Shown one piece after another: positions 17,369 through 26,356 of a stretch of 52,976 nucleotides of DNA. The DNA comes from Deltaproteobacteria bacterium. GTDB taxonomy: Bacteria; Myxococcota_A; Polyangia; Polyangiales; Houyiibacteriaceae. A program made the translations under genes and the position numbers. The DNA lies in NCBI GenBank assembly GCA_017644045.1, contig JAEPMI010000006.1:608333-661308 (forward strand), given 5' to 3'. Below the pieces are notes generated by a model that was not told the DNA's origin, searched no databases, and saw only the letters and a list, made by a program, of their open reading frames with translations. The stretch's first letter is position 1; every line of letters begins with the position of its first letter.

Positions 17369-19384
17369 TCAGGGGTTGGAGACGTCGAGCTCCACCGAGA
17401 AGCTGCCCTCGCTGCCCTCACGGAATCCGTCGACGAAGAGGAAGTACGTGCCGCGGTCGAGGGTGGCCTCGATCTGCGAGCGCCGGTTGTCGTCGGCCAC
17501 GTCGTCGTTGCAGGCGACCTCGGTCCCCGCGCTGGCGCAGTCGCTCCGAAGGTGGAGCGCTCCGTCGTAGTCGCTGGTCATCTCGACCTTCACGCGCGAG
17601 CGGCGCCGGAGCTGGATCCGATAGACCACGTCGCCCGAGCGGGCCCCCTCGGCGCAGCTCGCCTGGAAGTCGTTGGACTCCCCCGCGGTCGAGCCGTTCA
17701 CGGTGCGCCCCGGTCGGAGCAGGGGCGCCTGGCGGCACATCCGCTGGACCGCGGCGAGGTCGCGGACCTCGACCTCCACCTGAGCGGCGCCGAAGCTGTC
17801 CGGGCGTGCCCCATCGATGATGAGGCTGTAGCTCCCGGGGTCGACCGTCGCCTCGAGGGTGACCTCCTGGGTACGGGGCACGGAGATCGGGATGTTCGCG
17901 CAGGCGACCTCGCTACCGGCCTGAGCGCAGTTGCTGCGGAGGTAGACCGCGCCGTCGAACTCGGCGTCGCGCACCTTCACCTTCACCTCGCTCCGACTCT
18001 GGATGCGGAGGTCGTAGACCACGTCCGCGCTGCCCTGGCCGCCACAGCTGCCCGCCTGGTCGTCCCGAGCCTGGAAGGTGTCGACCTCGAACGCTGCGCC
18101 GACCTGGGCATCCACCGCGCCGCCGCAGTCGTCGTTCTGCACACCACCGCCGTTCTCCGGCGCCAGGTCGCCCGTCAGCGTGTAGTTGCCCGCCGCGATC
18201 TGGCCCCCGCTGCCGAAGCCGTCGGCATAGACGAAGTAGCGGCCCGGATCGACGATCTGGGTGATCAGCGAACCGCGGGTGTCGCGGTAGTCGTCGTTGC
18301 AACCGATCTCGGTAGTGGGGTCGGTGCAGCTCGAGCGGATGTAGAGGGCGCCGTCGTGATCCGACTGCTGGCGCACCCGCATGCGCGAGCGCTGGTTCAC
18401 GTCGAGAAAGTAGACGCGGTCCGGCATGCGCGCGCCGTCGGCGCAGGTGGCCTGGAAGTAGTCGGCGGCGCCCTGGGTCGACGCGCTCGCCGGCTGTCCC
18501 ACGCGAAGGGCCTGCGCATCGTTGCAGACCTCTTGCACGGGCCGCAGCGGCGTGATGCTCGCTTCGAGCGTGTAGCTCCCGGCCTCGGTGCCGTAGCCGT
18601 CGACCACCAAGTAGTAGGTGCCGGGCTCGAGGGTGGTGTCGATGCGCGAGTGGGTGGTGTCCGGCGCGTCGTCGTTGCAGTCGAGCATCGTGCTGACGTC
18701 GCCGCAGGTGCGAAGCAGGTAGAGCGCACCATCGAAGGTCGACTGGAGCGAGATGGCCACCTGGGCCCGCTGCTCGAGCTCGAAGCGATGCACGCGCTCC
18801 GGGGAGTCGCCTTGCGCGCAGGGGGCCTGGGTCACGTTGGGGCCACCGGTGGTGTCGCCGGTCAACGGCTCGCCGAAGGCCAGGTCGATCGGCGCGCCGC
18901 ACGTCCCGCCGCCGGAGCCCGAGGCGACCATCGGCCCCGAGAACCCGCCGCCGCCGCCGGTGGCGCCCGACCACGAAGAGACGAGGTAGGCGCCCTCCCC
19001 TTCGGTCATCTCGACCACGGCGGTGTGGAAGCCGGTGCTCTCCGCGCACACCCGCGCCGCAGCCTGACGGTCGTGGGTCACGTCGCGGCCGATCTCGGTG
19101 CCGGTCCCGTCGACGACGCGAAGGCCGATGTCCTGGACCCCGTCGCTGCCGAGGGCGATGAACGTGTAGCACTCGCCCCCTCGGAGCTCGACCTCGAGCT
19201 CCACCTTGGCGCCCTCCGGGAGCGAGCCTTGGTTGATCGGACCGGTCTGAGCCATGCCCATCGAGCTCAGCGCGTTGTGGACGGCGACGAAGCGAGGCTC
19301 GGTCTGAGCCGAGGGGCCGCCGCAGGCGACGAGCGCAACGAGGGCCAGCAGAGAGATGCGTCGATCGGGGTGGGGCACGAGCAA
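17369..19384 (-). CDS. Lipoprotein with four PPC-like beta-sandwich repeats
   Basis: A 671-residue lipoprotein (Cys21, ALVACGG). After an N-terminal sandwich (ECYTFIALGSDGVQDIGLRV) come four repeats of about 130 residues, each with a DGALYLR.C motif, a CNDD or equivalent, and a closing PGTYYLVVDGYG / DRGTYFLFVDGFR strand. This is the pre-peptidase C-terminal (PPC) pattern, usually found at the end of secreted proteases; here there is no protease. Each repeat has a Cys pair likely to form a disulfide. It precedes the VWA lipoprotein on the same strand by about 100 bases. Likely a cell-surface binding protein. Confidence 0.8.
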   Translation of the reverse strand: MLVPHPDRRISLLALVALVACGGPSAQTEPRFVAVHNALSSMGMAQTGPINQGSLPEGAKVELEVELRGGECYTFIALGSDGVQDIGLRVVDGTGTEIGRDVTHDRQAAARVCAESTGFHTAVVEMTEGEGAYLVSSWSGATGGGGGFSGPMVASGSGGGTCGAPIDLAFGEPLTGDTTGGPNVTQAPCAQGDSPERVHRFELEQRAQVAISLQSTFDGALYLLRTCGDVSTMLDCNDDAPDTTHSRIDTTLEPGTYYLVVDGYGTEAGSYTLEASITPLRPVQEVCNDAQALRVGQPASASTQGAADYFQATCADGARMPDRVYFLDVNQRSRMRVRQQSDHDGALYIRSSCTDPTTEIGCNDDYRDTRGSLITQIVDPGRYFVYADGFGSGGQIAAGNYTLTGDLAPENGGGVQNDDCGGAVDAQVGAAFEVDTFQARDDQAGSCGGQGSADVVYDLRIQSRSEVKVKVRDAEFDGAVYLRSNCAQAGSEVACANIPISVPRTQEVTLEATVDPGSYSLIIDGARPDSFGAAQVEVEVRDLAAVQRMCRQAPLLRPGRTVNGSTAGESNDFQASCAEGARSGDVVYRIQLRRRSRVKVEMTSDYDGALHLRSDCASAGTEVACNDDVADDNRRSQIEATLDRGTYFLFVDGFREGSEGSFSVELDVSNP

Positions 19385-19400
19385 AGGGTAGCTCAGGAGG

Positions 19401-20582
19401 TCAGAGAAGCTTGCGGAAGAGGTAGAAGAAGTGCTCGAGCATCCGTTCGCTCAAGGGTCGATTGCGGAAGTGGCGGAGCTGGACCTCGGGCGCGCTCTCC
19501 AGGTCCTGGAAGAAGCGCTCCTTCATCGCCGCGCCGACCGTCGCGTCCTCGATGGCCACCGTGACCTCGAGGTTGAAGCGCCAGGAGCGGTAGTCGAGGT
19601 TGTAGGTCCCGACCGTGGTCCACTCGCCGTCGATGACAGCGGTCTTCGCGTGGAGCACGTTGCCGCGCCACTCGTGCATGTGAATGCCCTGGTTGAGCAG
19701 CCAGCCATACATCCGCCGAGAAGCGTAGCTGACGGCGGGCACGTCGGACTCACCGGGGAGCAACACGCGAACGTCCACGCCTCTTCCAGCGGCTCGCCTC
19801 AGCGCCCGGCGGATCACCCCGTCCGGCACGAAGTAGCTGTTGGTGATGTAGACGCTCTCCTTGGCTCGACGAATGCGTTCGAGATAGGCGGCCCGGATGG
19901 CACGACGCTCGCCGAGGAAGTGGTTGGCGAGGACCCGCACCTTGGCCTCGCTCTCGCCCGAGTAGCGGGCGGGCGGAGGTGGCTCGGCGAAGGGCTCGTG
20001 CGCTTCGTCCTGCTTCGCGATCTCGTTCCAGGTGTGGAGGAAGATGGTCCGCATCGACGCCACGGCCAGGCCCTCGATGCGGATCATGTCGTCGCGCCAG
20101 CCCTCGCCCCCGTCGGCCTCGTCGGCCCACTCGTCGCCGATGTTGACGCCACCGGTGAAGCCGATGCGCCGATCGATCATCAGCATCTTCCGGTGGTTCC
20201 GCTTGTTCACCACGCCGATGCGGAAGCGGCGCCGCCAGGGCGCGATCGGGTTGTAGTCGATGACCCGCACGCCCGCGGCGCGCATCGCCTCGAAGATGTC
20301 GTCGTCGGCGTCGATGCTGCCGACCGCGTCGTAGATGAGCGCGACGGGGACACCCTCGCGAGCCTTGTCCATCAGGGCATTGGCGAAGCGCCAGCCGGTC
20401 CGGTCCGAGCCGAACCAGTACATCTCCATCAGCACTTCGTGCTTGGCGTGCGCGATGGCATCGAGCATCGCCGGAAAGCACTGCGCGCCATCGTGGAGCA
20501 GCGTGACGCGGGTGCCCTCGACGTAGGCCTCGAAGCCCTGCGTCGACCCGAACCGATGGCGCAGCTGCCCGTAGGCGCTCAC
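19401..20582 (-). CDS. clsB: Phospholipase D-family cardiolipin synthase-like protein
   Basis: A 393-residue protein with two HKD motifs: NHRKMLMIDRRIGFTGGVN (His130, Lys132, Asp137) and LHAKTAVIDGEWTTVGTYN (His311, Lys313, Asp318). This is the bacterial cardiolipin synthase ClsB/YbhO arrangement, without N-terminal membrane helices. It would join two phosphatidylglycerols, or PG and PE, at the inner membrane. The gene stands 16 bases upstream of the PPC lipoprotein gene, so the two may share a transcript. Other PLD-fold activities are possible; the gene symbol is by resemblance. Confidence 0.88.
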   Translation of the reverse strand: MSAYGQLRHRFGSTQGFEAYVEGTRVTLLHDGAQCFPAMLDAIAHAKHEVLMEMYWFGSDRTGWRFANALMDKAREGVPVALIYDAVGSIDADDDIFEAMRAAGVRVIDYNPIAPWRRRFRIGVVNKRNHRKMLMIDRRIGFTGGVNIGDEWADEADGGEGWRDDMIRIEGLAVASMRTIFLHTWNEIAKQDEAHEPFAEPPPPARYSGESEAKVRVLANHFLGERRAIRAAYLERIRRAKESVYITNSYFVPDGVIRRALRRAAGRGVDVRVLLPGESDVPAVSYASRRMYGWLLNQGIHMHEWRGNVLHAKTAVIDGEWTTVGTYNLDYRSWRFNLEVTVAIEDATVGAAMKERFFQDLESAPEVQLRHFRNRPLSERMLEHFFYLFRKLL

Positions 20583-20661
20583 CGGACCCCTCCGTGGTGC
20601 GATCGCATGTCGCGCACGATAGCAGCGTGAACGGTCGGGCCAGACGGATTAGGATCCGGCC

Positions 20662-20877
20662 ATGACTCGTACGGCCCCCTGCCCTTCCTGCCGCAAGCCC
20701 GTCGCGAAGGGACACGAGACCTTCCCCTTCTGCTGCCAGCGCTGCCGCGCGGTGGACCTCGGGAGCTGGCTCGGCGAGGCCTATCGCGTCTCCGAGGGGC
20801 CGCCGCCGGCGGAGCTGGAAGAGGCGGTGATCCAGCAGCTGCTCGAGGGGAACGAGGACGAGTGGCCCAGCGCCTGA
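20662..20877 (+). CDS. yacG: DNA gyrase inhibitor YacG-like zinc-binding protein
   Basis: A 71-residue protein with the YacG pattern: CPSCRKPV, FPFCCQRCRAVDLGSWL. Cys7, Cys10, Cys24 and Cys28 form the zinc site. YacG binds GyrB and inhibits gyrase in E. coli. The length is normal. The start at 20662 follows AGGATCC. Its last 16 bases overlap the GTG start of the outer-membrane protein gene, so the two are co-transcribed and perhaps coupled. Confidence 0.92.
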   Translation: MTRTAPCPSCRKPVAKGHETFPFCCQRCRAVDLGSWLGEAYRVSEGPPPAELEEAVIQQLLEGNEDEWPSA

Positions 20878-21746
20878 TCGCGCTCGCGGCGGTCGCCGCC
20901 CTCGGTGTCGCGAGCTCCGCGGCGGCTCAGAGCGGCGAGCCGGTGGGACCCGAGGCCGCGGGAGCGGAGCCGACGGCGGACACCGAACCGTCGGAGTCCG
21001 AGACGGAAGCCGAGCCGGCGGCAGCGACCACGGAGCCGACGACGGCCGAGCCCGCGGGCGCAACGACCACCCGCTGGACGAGAACACAGACCTCCCAGCC
21101 CTCTCACTCGGAGACCTCACGGCGCACGACACCCACCCGGCCCGGAGCACGCGACGGGGCCGAGGCGCCGCCCGAGGAGGAAGAAGAGGAGTGGGGCGCG
21201 TTCTACATCCAGCTCCTCGGCGGCTACTCCTTTGCCAACCTCGTCTCCTTCCAGCAGGACAACTTCCTCCCGGAGGCGGAGCGGCTCGAAGGCAGCGGCT
21301 TCTTCGGAGGCGCCGGCCTCGGCTTCCGGATCCACATCGTGACGCTGGGTGCCCAGGCGACCCTGGCCAGCTACGCGCCCACCGCGGACGACGGCTTCGA
21401 GCTCGGAACCGTCATCGGCACCGTCGGCCTCCACCTCCCGGTGCCCGGCATCCAGCCCTACTTCCGCGTCGGCGCCGGCTACGCCTGGATGGGCAAGGCG
21501 AACTACATGGACCCCGGCATCAGCGAGACCCGGGTCTACGGCTTCGTGATCGAGGGCGGTTTCGGGGTCGACATCAAGCTGGCCCGAGCGATCTCGCTCG
21601 GCCTCGGCGTGGACGCCGCGTACCTGAATCTGGGCCGCCAGAGCGCGTCCGAGGTCGGCATGATCGACGACGTGAACTTCGAAGAGGACGGCGACGCGGT
21701 CGGGGTGCAGATCCGCGGTCACGTGCACCTGACCTTCCACATCTGA
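20862..21746 (+). CDS. Outer-membrane beta-barrel protein with acidic Thr/Ala linker
   Basis: A 294-residue exported protein starting at GTG 20862 inside yacG. The signal peptide (AQRLIALAAVAALG...) is cleaved near AAA-QS. Residues about 30-105 are low-complexity Thr/Glu/Ala, ending in an acidic EEEEEE tract. The rest is an eight-strand-type barrel with SFANLVSFQQDNFLPE, PYFRVGAGYAWMG and a closing VHLTFHI. It is paralogous to the protein at 47917-48942: both share QDNF.PE, GVGYAW/GAGYAW, the VDAA strand and EEDGDAVGVQ near the end. Function unknown; probably structural or binding. Confidence 0.8.
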   Translation: MAQRLIALAAVAALGVASSAAAQSGEPVGPEAAGAEPTADTEPSESETEAEPAAATTEPTTAEPAGATTTRWTRTQTSQPSHSETSRRTTPTRPGARDGAEAPPEEEEEEWGAFYIQLLGGYSFANLVSFQQDNFLPEAERLEGSGFFGGAGLGFRIHIVTLGAQATLASYAPTADDGFELGTVIGTVGLHLPVPGIQPYFRVGAGYAWMGKANYMDPGISETRVYGFVIEGGFGVDIKLARAISLGLGVDAAYLNLGRQSASEVGMIDDVNFEEDGDAVGVQIRGHVHLTFHI

Positions 21747-24448
21747 TGGCGCGCTTGGCGCGATGGTGGGCACTCGCCGGCGCGCTTCTCGCGCTGACGC
21801 CCATCGGAGCGGCCGCTCAGTCGATCGCCACCGGCCCCGGCGGTGAGCTCTCGGTGTGGCGCGTGTTGGCCGAGGGCCGGAGCACCCCGAGCGACGACGT
21901 GCTCTCCGCGCTCGACCCGGACGAATGCGATGCGTGTCGCGCCCTCGCTCAGGCCCGAGGCCGGCTGGATCTGCGGGACGGCACCCGGCGCGGCGTCGGC
22001 TTCGTCGCGCTCGGCGTCGTGCTCGACACCGAGGTCGCGACCACCGTGCATCTCTTCGGCGGCGTGGACGGTGAAGCCCACGTCTTCGTCGATGGCGAGC
22101 GGCGGGCGACGTGGATCGCGCCGCGGGTCATCGAGGACGAGCACCACCTCGCCCTCGCGCTCGCGCCCGGTCGGCACCGGCTCGTGCTCGCCGTGGAGGC
22201 CCACGGCCGCAGCTGGTCGCTGGCGACCCGACTGCTGAGCGAACGCTTCGAGCCGGGCGTGGCGCCGGCCGTCATCGACCTCGGCGACGACCCGCTCGGC
22301 GACGACGCGCGAGTCGCGCTCCGGTCGGACGCGCTGCGCGTAGCCGAGACGGTCGGCCTCGCGCCGCGCGAGCTCCGCGTGACCGTCGGCTTCCCTGGCG
22401 GTGGGCCGGCCGAGCCCCTTCGGGTGGAGCGCGAGGGCGCCGCCGTGACCCGGACGCCCGTGCGTGGCGCTTGGCGCGGCGAGACCACCAGCTTCTTCTC
22501 GATTCCCGACGCGCTGGCGCGCGGGGGCGTGGGGACGCTGCGAATTGACGGGAGCGAGCGCTCGGTGGGCACCGACCTCGCCGGTCAGCGACAGCTCCTC
22601 CGCTGGGGCTCGGCGCTCGCGGCGAACGCGGCGCCTTCGGCGTCGGAAGCACCCATCCGCTGGCGGCTGGACGAGATCGAGCGCGTGCTGAACCAGGGCG
22701 AGCGCGACCGGCGCTGGGTCCGCTGGCTGGAGCGCGAAGCGCAGCGACTGGTCCGCGCGCTCGATCGTGGCGACGACCCCTTCGCCGAGCTCGGCGGCTA
22801 CGTGCGAATGGCCCATCTCTCTCGTCTCGACGGGAGCGCGCAGCCCTACGAGCTCTTCGTCCCTACCGCACGCCGCCGCGGGCGCGACGCGCGAGACGGC
22901 TGGGCGCTCGTGGTCACGCTCCACGGCTTCAAGGGGAACGCGGGAGACTACTTCCGGAACACGTTCGGGCTGCCGCGGAATTACGAGGCGAGCGAGAGCC
23001 TCGAGGCCCACGGCCGGCACGGCGCCGCGCCGACCCAGGGGCCGATGGTGGTCATCGCGCCGGAAGCGCGCGGCCAGTCGATGTACCGCCAGATGGGCGA
23101 GGTCGACATCCTGGAGGCGATCGCGGACGTGCGCGCGCGGCTGCCGATCGATCCCACGCGCATCTACGTCACGGGCGGCTCGATGGGTGGGACCGGCGCC
23201 GCCTATTTGCCACTCCGAAACCCGGGTCTCTTCGCCGCCGCGGCGCCGCTCGCGGGCTACCACGACCAGCGCGTCCGCCAGGACACGCACCACGAGGGGC
23301 TCACGGCGGTGGAGCGCTTCCTCATGGCACGGCTGAGCGACGTCGACTGGGCGGAGAACGCCACTCACCTCCCGATGCTCCTCGTGCGCGGCCAGCGCGA
23401 CCGACCGCTCGAGTGGACGCGCAACCTCGTCGGTCGGCTGCGGGAGCTTCGTTACTCGGTGGAGCATCGCGAACCGGACCTGCGTCACAACGTCTGGACG
23501 GAGACCTACGCCGAGGGCGCGATCTTCGACTGGTTCGACGACCACCGACGACCGACTCACCCGGAGCGGGTGCGACTGCGAACGGCTCGGGAGCGAACGC
23601 GACGCGCGTGGTGGGTGGAGGTGGCGCGGGCGCGCACCGACGCCTTCGGAGAGGTCGACGCTCGGATCCACGAAGGACGCATCGAGGCCACCACCGAGGG
23701 CCTGGCGCGCGTCGTGTTCTCGCCGCCGAGCTCCCTCCTCGAAGGCGAGACGCTGAACGCGACCGTCGACGGCCAGCGGGTGAGCGGCCCGCGACCGCTC
23801 ACGCTCTCCCGTGAGGGTGAGCGCTGGCGCGTGGGCGGCGCCGAGCCCGCGCCGCTCGGCCGGCCGATGCGCGACGTCTTCCACGATCCGCTGGTCTTCG
23901 TGGTCGGCACCCGCGACCCACGACACACCGCGATGAATCGACTCGTCGCCGCCCACTGGGCGCGCCTGCCGGGGGTCGACGTGCGCTACCCGATCGTCGA
24001 CGACGTCGACGTCACCGAGCAGATGAAGGAGCAGGCCACGCTGGTACTGGTGGGCCCGCCGAGCTCGAACGCGGTGCTCGCGCCGATCGCCGAACGCCTG
24101 CCCATTCGCTTCGAGTCGAGCGCCATTCGGCTCGGCGACCAGCGCTTCGAGGGCGCGGAGGTCGGCGCCGCGTTCCGTGCGACCTGGCCGGAGCATCCCA
24201 CGCGAGCCCTCCTGGTGATCGCCGGCCCCTCGCCGCTCGGGACCTGGCGGAGCCGTTTCCTGCCCGAAGTGCTCGGCGAGTACGCGGTCTTCGACCAGGG
24301 CGTGGCCAACGCGCGCGGCGAGATGACGTGCGGCGGTGTGAAGCGCGATCGGGTGACCGGCGCGGGCGTCGGGGCCACCGCCAACGATACGGAACACGGC
24401 GCGGTCCCGGTGGACTGCTCGTTCCGCGATCACGGCTTCTTCGAGTAG
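21746..24448 (+). CDS. Secreted alpha/beta hydrolase (esterase / prolyl-oligopeptidase-like), 900 residues
   Basis: ATG 21746 overlaps the stop of the barrel gene by one base (TGATG). A signal peptide (WWALAGALLALTPIGAAAQS) is followed by a sandwich region, then an alpha/beta hydrolase from about residue 350: VVTLHGFKGNAGDYFRN, the nucleophile elbow YVTGGSMGGTGA, and a late LRHNVWTETYA supplying the His. The C-terminal 250 residues (from PLVFVVGTRDPRHTAMN, including VLVGPPSSN) form an extra domain with alternating hydrophobic strands. It resembles PHB-depolymerase or prolyl-oligopeptidase-type secreted hydrolases. Substrate not predictable. Confidence 0.78.
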   Translation: MARLARWWALAGALLALTPIGAAAQSIATGPGGELSVWRVLAEGRSTPSDDVLSALDPDECDACRALAQARGRLDLRDGTRRGVGFVALGVVLDTEVATTVHLFGGVDGEAHVFVDGERRATWIAPRVIEDEHHLALALAPGRHRLVLAVEAHGRSWSLATRLLSERFEPGVAPAVIDLGDDPLGDDARVALRSDALRVAETVGLAPRELRVTVGFPGGGPAEPLRVEREGAAVTRTPVRGAWRGETTSFFSIPDALARGGVGTLRIDGSERSVGTDLAGQRQLLRWGSALAANAAPSASEAPIRWRLDEIERVLNQGERDRRWVRWLEREAQRLVRALDRGDDPFAELGGYVRMAHLSRLDGSAQPYELFVPTARRRGRDARDGWALVVTLHGFKGNAGDYFRNTFGLPRNYEASESLEAHGRHGAAPTQGPMVVIAPEARGQSMYRQMGEVDILEAIADVRARLPIDPTRIYVTGGSMGGTGAAYLPLRNPGLFAAAAPLAGYHDQRVRQDTHHEGLTAVERFLMARLSDVDWAENATHLPMLLVRGQRDRPLEWTRNLVGRLRELRYSVEHREPDLRHNVWTETYAEGAIFDWFDDHRRPTHPERVRLRTARERTRRAWWVEVARARTDAFGEVDARIHEGRIEATTEGLARVVFSPPSSLLEGETLNATVDGQRVSGPRPLTLSREGERWRVGGAEPAPLGRPMRDVFHDPLVFVVGTRDPRHTAMNRLVAAHWARLPGVDVRYPIVDDVDVTEQMKEQATLVLVGPPSSNAVLAPIAERLPIRFESSAIRLGDQRFEGAEVGAAFRATWPEHPTRALLVIAGPSPLGTWRSRFLPEVLGEYAVFDQGVANARGEMTCGGVKRDRVTGAGVGATANDTEHGAVPVDCSFRDHGFFE

Positions 24449-24454
24449 CCGTCG

Positions 24455-25453
24455 CTACAGAATGTCTTCGCGAACGGGGTCGCCGCCGTCCCAGCGGATG
24501 CGCACCAGCCCGGGCCAGCCGGCGACCCAGACGGATCCGTCGGACTCGAGGAGCATCCGGCGCATGTAGGTGAGGTCGCTGAGATCGATCGTCTTCACGA
24601 CCTGGTCGTCGATGGTGACCGTGAGTCCCTCCGTGTAGTGGAGCAGCCAAGCTCGGTTCCGCGCGGCGTCGTACGCCACCCCCGTGCCCTTGGCAGTGAT
24701 TCCGTGGACCTGAAGGAACCGTTGCCCATCCCATCGGAAAATGCCCGCGCCGAAGTCCTCCGCGTAGAGGCGCCCTTGGCTGTCGATGCTGAGCCTGCGT
24801 GGATCACGCACCGGATAGACCGGCGAACTGACCGGGATGAGCGACGACCCATGACGGATGCCGTTCATGAAGTCGATGCTCCACAGCTCCCCTTCGTGGA
24901 AGACCGCGTGATAGGAGCCGCCGAAGGTCGAGGGCGTCGACTCGAAGGTGTCGGTCCCCGCGTCGTACCGCCACTGCTGCGAGCCGTACGCGACCAGCAG
25001 CTGCCCCTGAGGGTCGACGAGCAAATCGTAGTAGTCGGCGTCGTTTTCATCGTTGGCCAGATACTCCCGCCAACCTCGTTGCGGCGACCATCGGAGCACG
25101 TGCTTGTCGCAGCCGGTCCAGAACTCGTTCGCCACCACGACGGCGGCGTTGCAGATGAACTCGTCGTAGGCCGCGACGCGCTGCCCTGTCGGAACGTCGA
25201 TGACGGACGCGCCCCCCTGCGCGCCGAGGAAGAGATGGCGCCCGTGTCGCGCGAGCTCGTAGATCTGGTCGTGCTGGGGCGCGAGCGAGCGCTCGAGCGC
25301 CGGCAGGGCGGGGCCCTCGGTGGACGCCTCATCCATCTCTCGAGTCAGCTCCGGCTCGCTCGGGTCACCCACGGCGATCGGGTCGGGCGCGCGCGGCGCG
25401 GCGGCCGGTCCACAGCCGAGGAAGAGCAGCGCGAGAGCGAGCGGACGGGTCAT
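24455..25453 (-). CDS. Beta-propeller lipoprotein
   Basis: A 332-residue lipoprotein with lipobox Cys14 (LFLGC). After an acidic linker the sequence shows propeller-like blades similar to two-component-regulator propeller or NHL repeats: HLFLGAQGGASVIDVPTG, LSIDSQGRLYAEDFGAGIF, LESDGSVWVAGWPGLVRI. No catalytic motif. It ends tail to tail with the hydrolase gene, 6 bases apart, and is divergent from the zinc-ribbon gene by 28 bases. Confidence 0.75.
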   Translation of the reverse strand: MTRPLALALLFLGCGPAAAPRAPDPIAVGDPSEPELTREMDEASTEGPALPALERSLAPQHDQIYELARHGRHLFLGAQGGASVIDVPTGQRVAAYDEFICNAAVVVANEFWTGCDKHVLRWSPQRGWREYLANDENDADYYDLLVDPQGQLLVAYGSQQWRYDAGTDTFESTPSTFGGSYHAVFHEGELWSIDFMNGIRHGSSLIPVSSPVYPVRDPRRLSIDSQGRLYAEDFGAGIFRWDGQRFLQVHGITAKGTGVAYDAARNRAWLLHYTEGLTVTIDDQVVKTIDLSDLTYMRRMLLESDGSVWVAGWPGLVRIRWDGGDPVREDIL

Positions 25454-25481
25454 GCCATGGGTGTACCGCTATCCTCCGCCC

Positions 25482-25952
25482 ATGGCGACCCACTACGAGG
25501 CGTCCTCGACGGTGGAGACGACCTTCCCTTTCGAGTGCGCGTGCGGGTTCAGCGGCGAGGGATCGGCGGTTGGCGAGGGGTACGGCCAGAGCCAGAGCGG
25601 CGGGCTCTTCGAAGACCACCACGCCGAGTCCAAGGCCCTCGACGACGCCGAGGGCAAAGCGTGGGCGGACGCGATCTCGAGCGTGGAGCTCGCCCCGTGC
25701 CCGAGCTGCGGTCAGCGCGACGGCGCCAAGTGGCGCGCGTGGATCCAGAGCCGACTCCTACCGAGCCTCGGCTGGGGAATCCTCGGCGGCGTGCTGGGAA
25801 CCGTCGGACTCTTCCTGATGCGTCAGGAGATGGATTCCTACCCGTTGGTGGTGGGTGCCGCCAGCTTCATGACGGTCACGGCGCTGGTCCTCGGCCACCA
25901 GGTCGCGCGCAAGCGAACACGCTCGGCCGGGGTCATCATCACGGCGCGCTAA
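25482..25952 (+). CDS. Zinc-ribbon membrane protein
   Basis: A 156-residue protein starting MATHYEAS at ATG 25482. An N-terminal zinc ribbon pairs CACGFSG (about residue 18) with CPSCGQRD (about 75). Two hydrophobic segments follow (LLPSLGWGILGGVLGTVGLFL and a region around AASFMTVTALVLGH), ending in a basic tail. It is probably an inner-membrane protein with a cytoplasmic zinc domain. No family recognised. A longer reading from 25320 runs into the divergent neighbour and is not used. Confidence 0.65.
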   Translation: MATHYEASSTVETTFPFECACGFSGEGSAVGEGYGQSQSGGLFEDHHAESKALDDAEGKAWADAISSVELAPCPSCGQRDGAKWRAWIQSRLLPSLGWGILGGVLGTVGLFLMRQEMDSYPLVVGAASFMTVTALVLGHQVARKRTRSAGVIITAR

Positions 25953-25979
25953 TCTAGCGCGGGGCTCAGCCCGGTTGAA

Positions 25980-25996
25980 GGGCGCTACGCGCCCTG
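25980..25996 (+). terminator. Short GC hairpin after the zinc-ribbon gene
   Basis: AGGGCGC-TAC-GCGCCCT is a perfect 7-bp stem, 28 bases after the stop. No U tract. The 165-base gap 25953-26117 otherwise shows nothing gene-like. Confidence 0.4.
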
Positions 25997-26117
25997 AGCA
26001 CGCCCCCTGCGCTCGTCCCCTCACGCTCGAAAATACTTCGGCATTTCCTCGGTTCGCGGACACCCCATGGAACCCACCCAGACCACGGATCTCCCGTCAA
26101 CCGGTCTGAGCCCCGCA

Positions 26118-26354
26118 CTAGCGATCGGCCAGCTTGCGTATGGCGGCGCAGAAGCGCTCCGCGCGTCCCGCGCTCATGTACCCCTTGGCCGTCATCTCGA
26201 TGCCCGCCACGAGTCGTTCGAGCTTCTCCGGCACCATCGACTCGGGCTCCGCTCCCCGCATGACGATGCGAATGCGGCGGCGAATGTAGTCCTCCGCCGC
26301 GGGGCCCATGAACTCCCGCGCCGTCTCGAGGACCTCCTCGTAGAGGGTCTGCAC
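26118..26354 (-). CDS. Small helical protein, last gene of the poly-HAMP operon
   Basis: A 78-residue protein from a proposed GTG at 26354, two bases after the stop of the membrane sensor. It reads as mostly helical and charged (VQTLYEEVLETAREFMGP, YIRRRIRIVMRG, LERLVAGIEMTAKGYM). It was judged coding because of this amphipathic composition and the tight spacing; the frame is open further upstream inside the sensor gene, but that part is a shadow. No family recognised. It could be a small regulator or adaptor of the signalling operon. Confidence 0.6.
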   Translation of the reverse strand: MQTLYEEVLETAREFMGPAAEDYIRRRIRIVMRGAEPESMVPEKLERLVAGIEMTAKGYMSAGRAERFCAAIRKLADR

Positions 26355-26356
26355 GC

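Noticed and set aside
17552-19564. 670-residue plus-strand frame opposite the PPC lipoprotein
   Set aside because: The minus strand has a lipobox and four conserved repeats; the opposite frame does not.
21719-24433. 904-residue minus-strand frame opposite the secreted hydrolase
   Set aside because: Shadow of high-G+C coding DNA; the plus-strand protein has a signal peptide and a nucleophile elbow.
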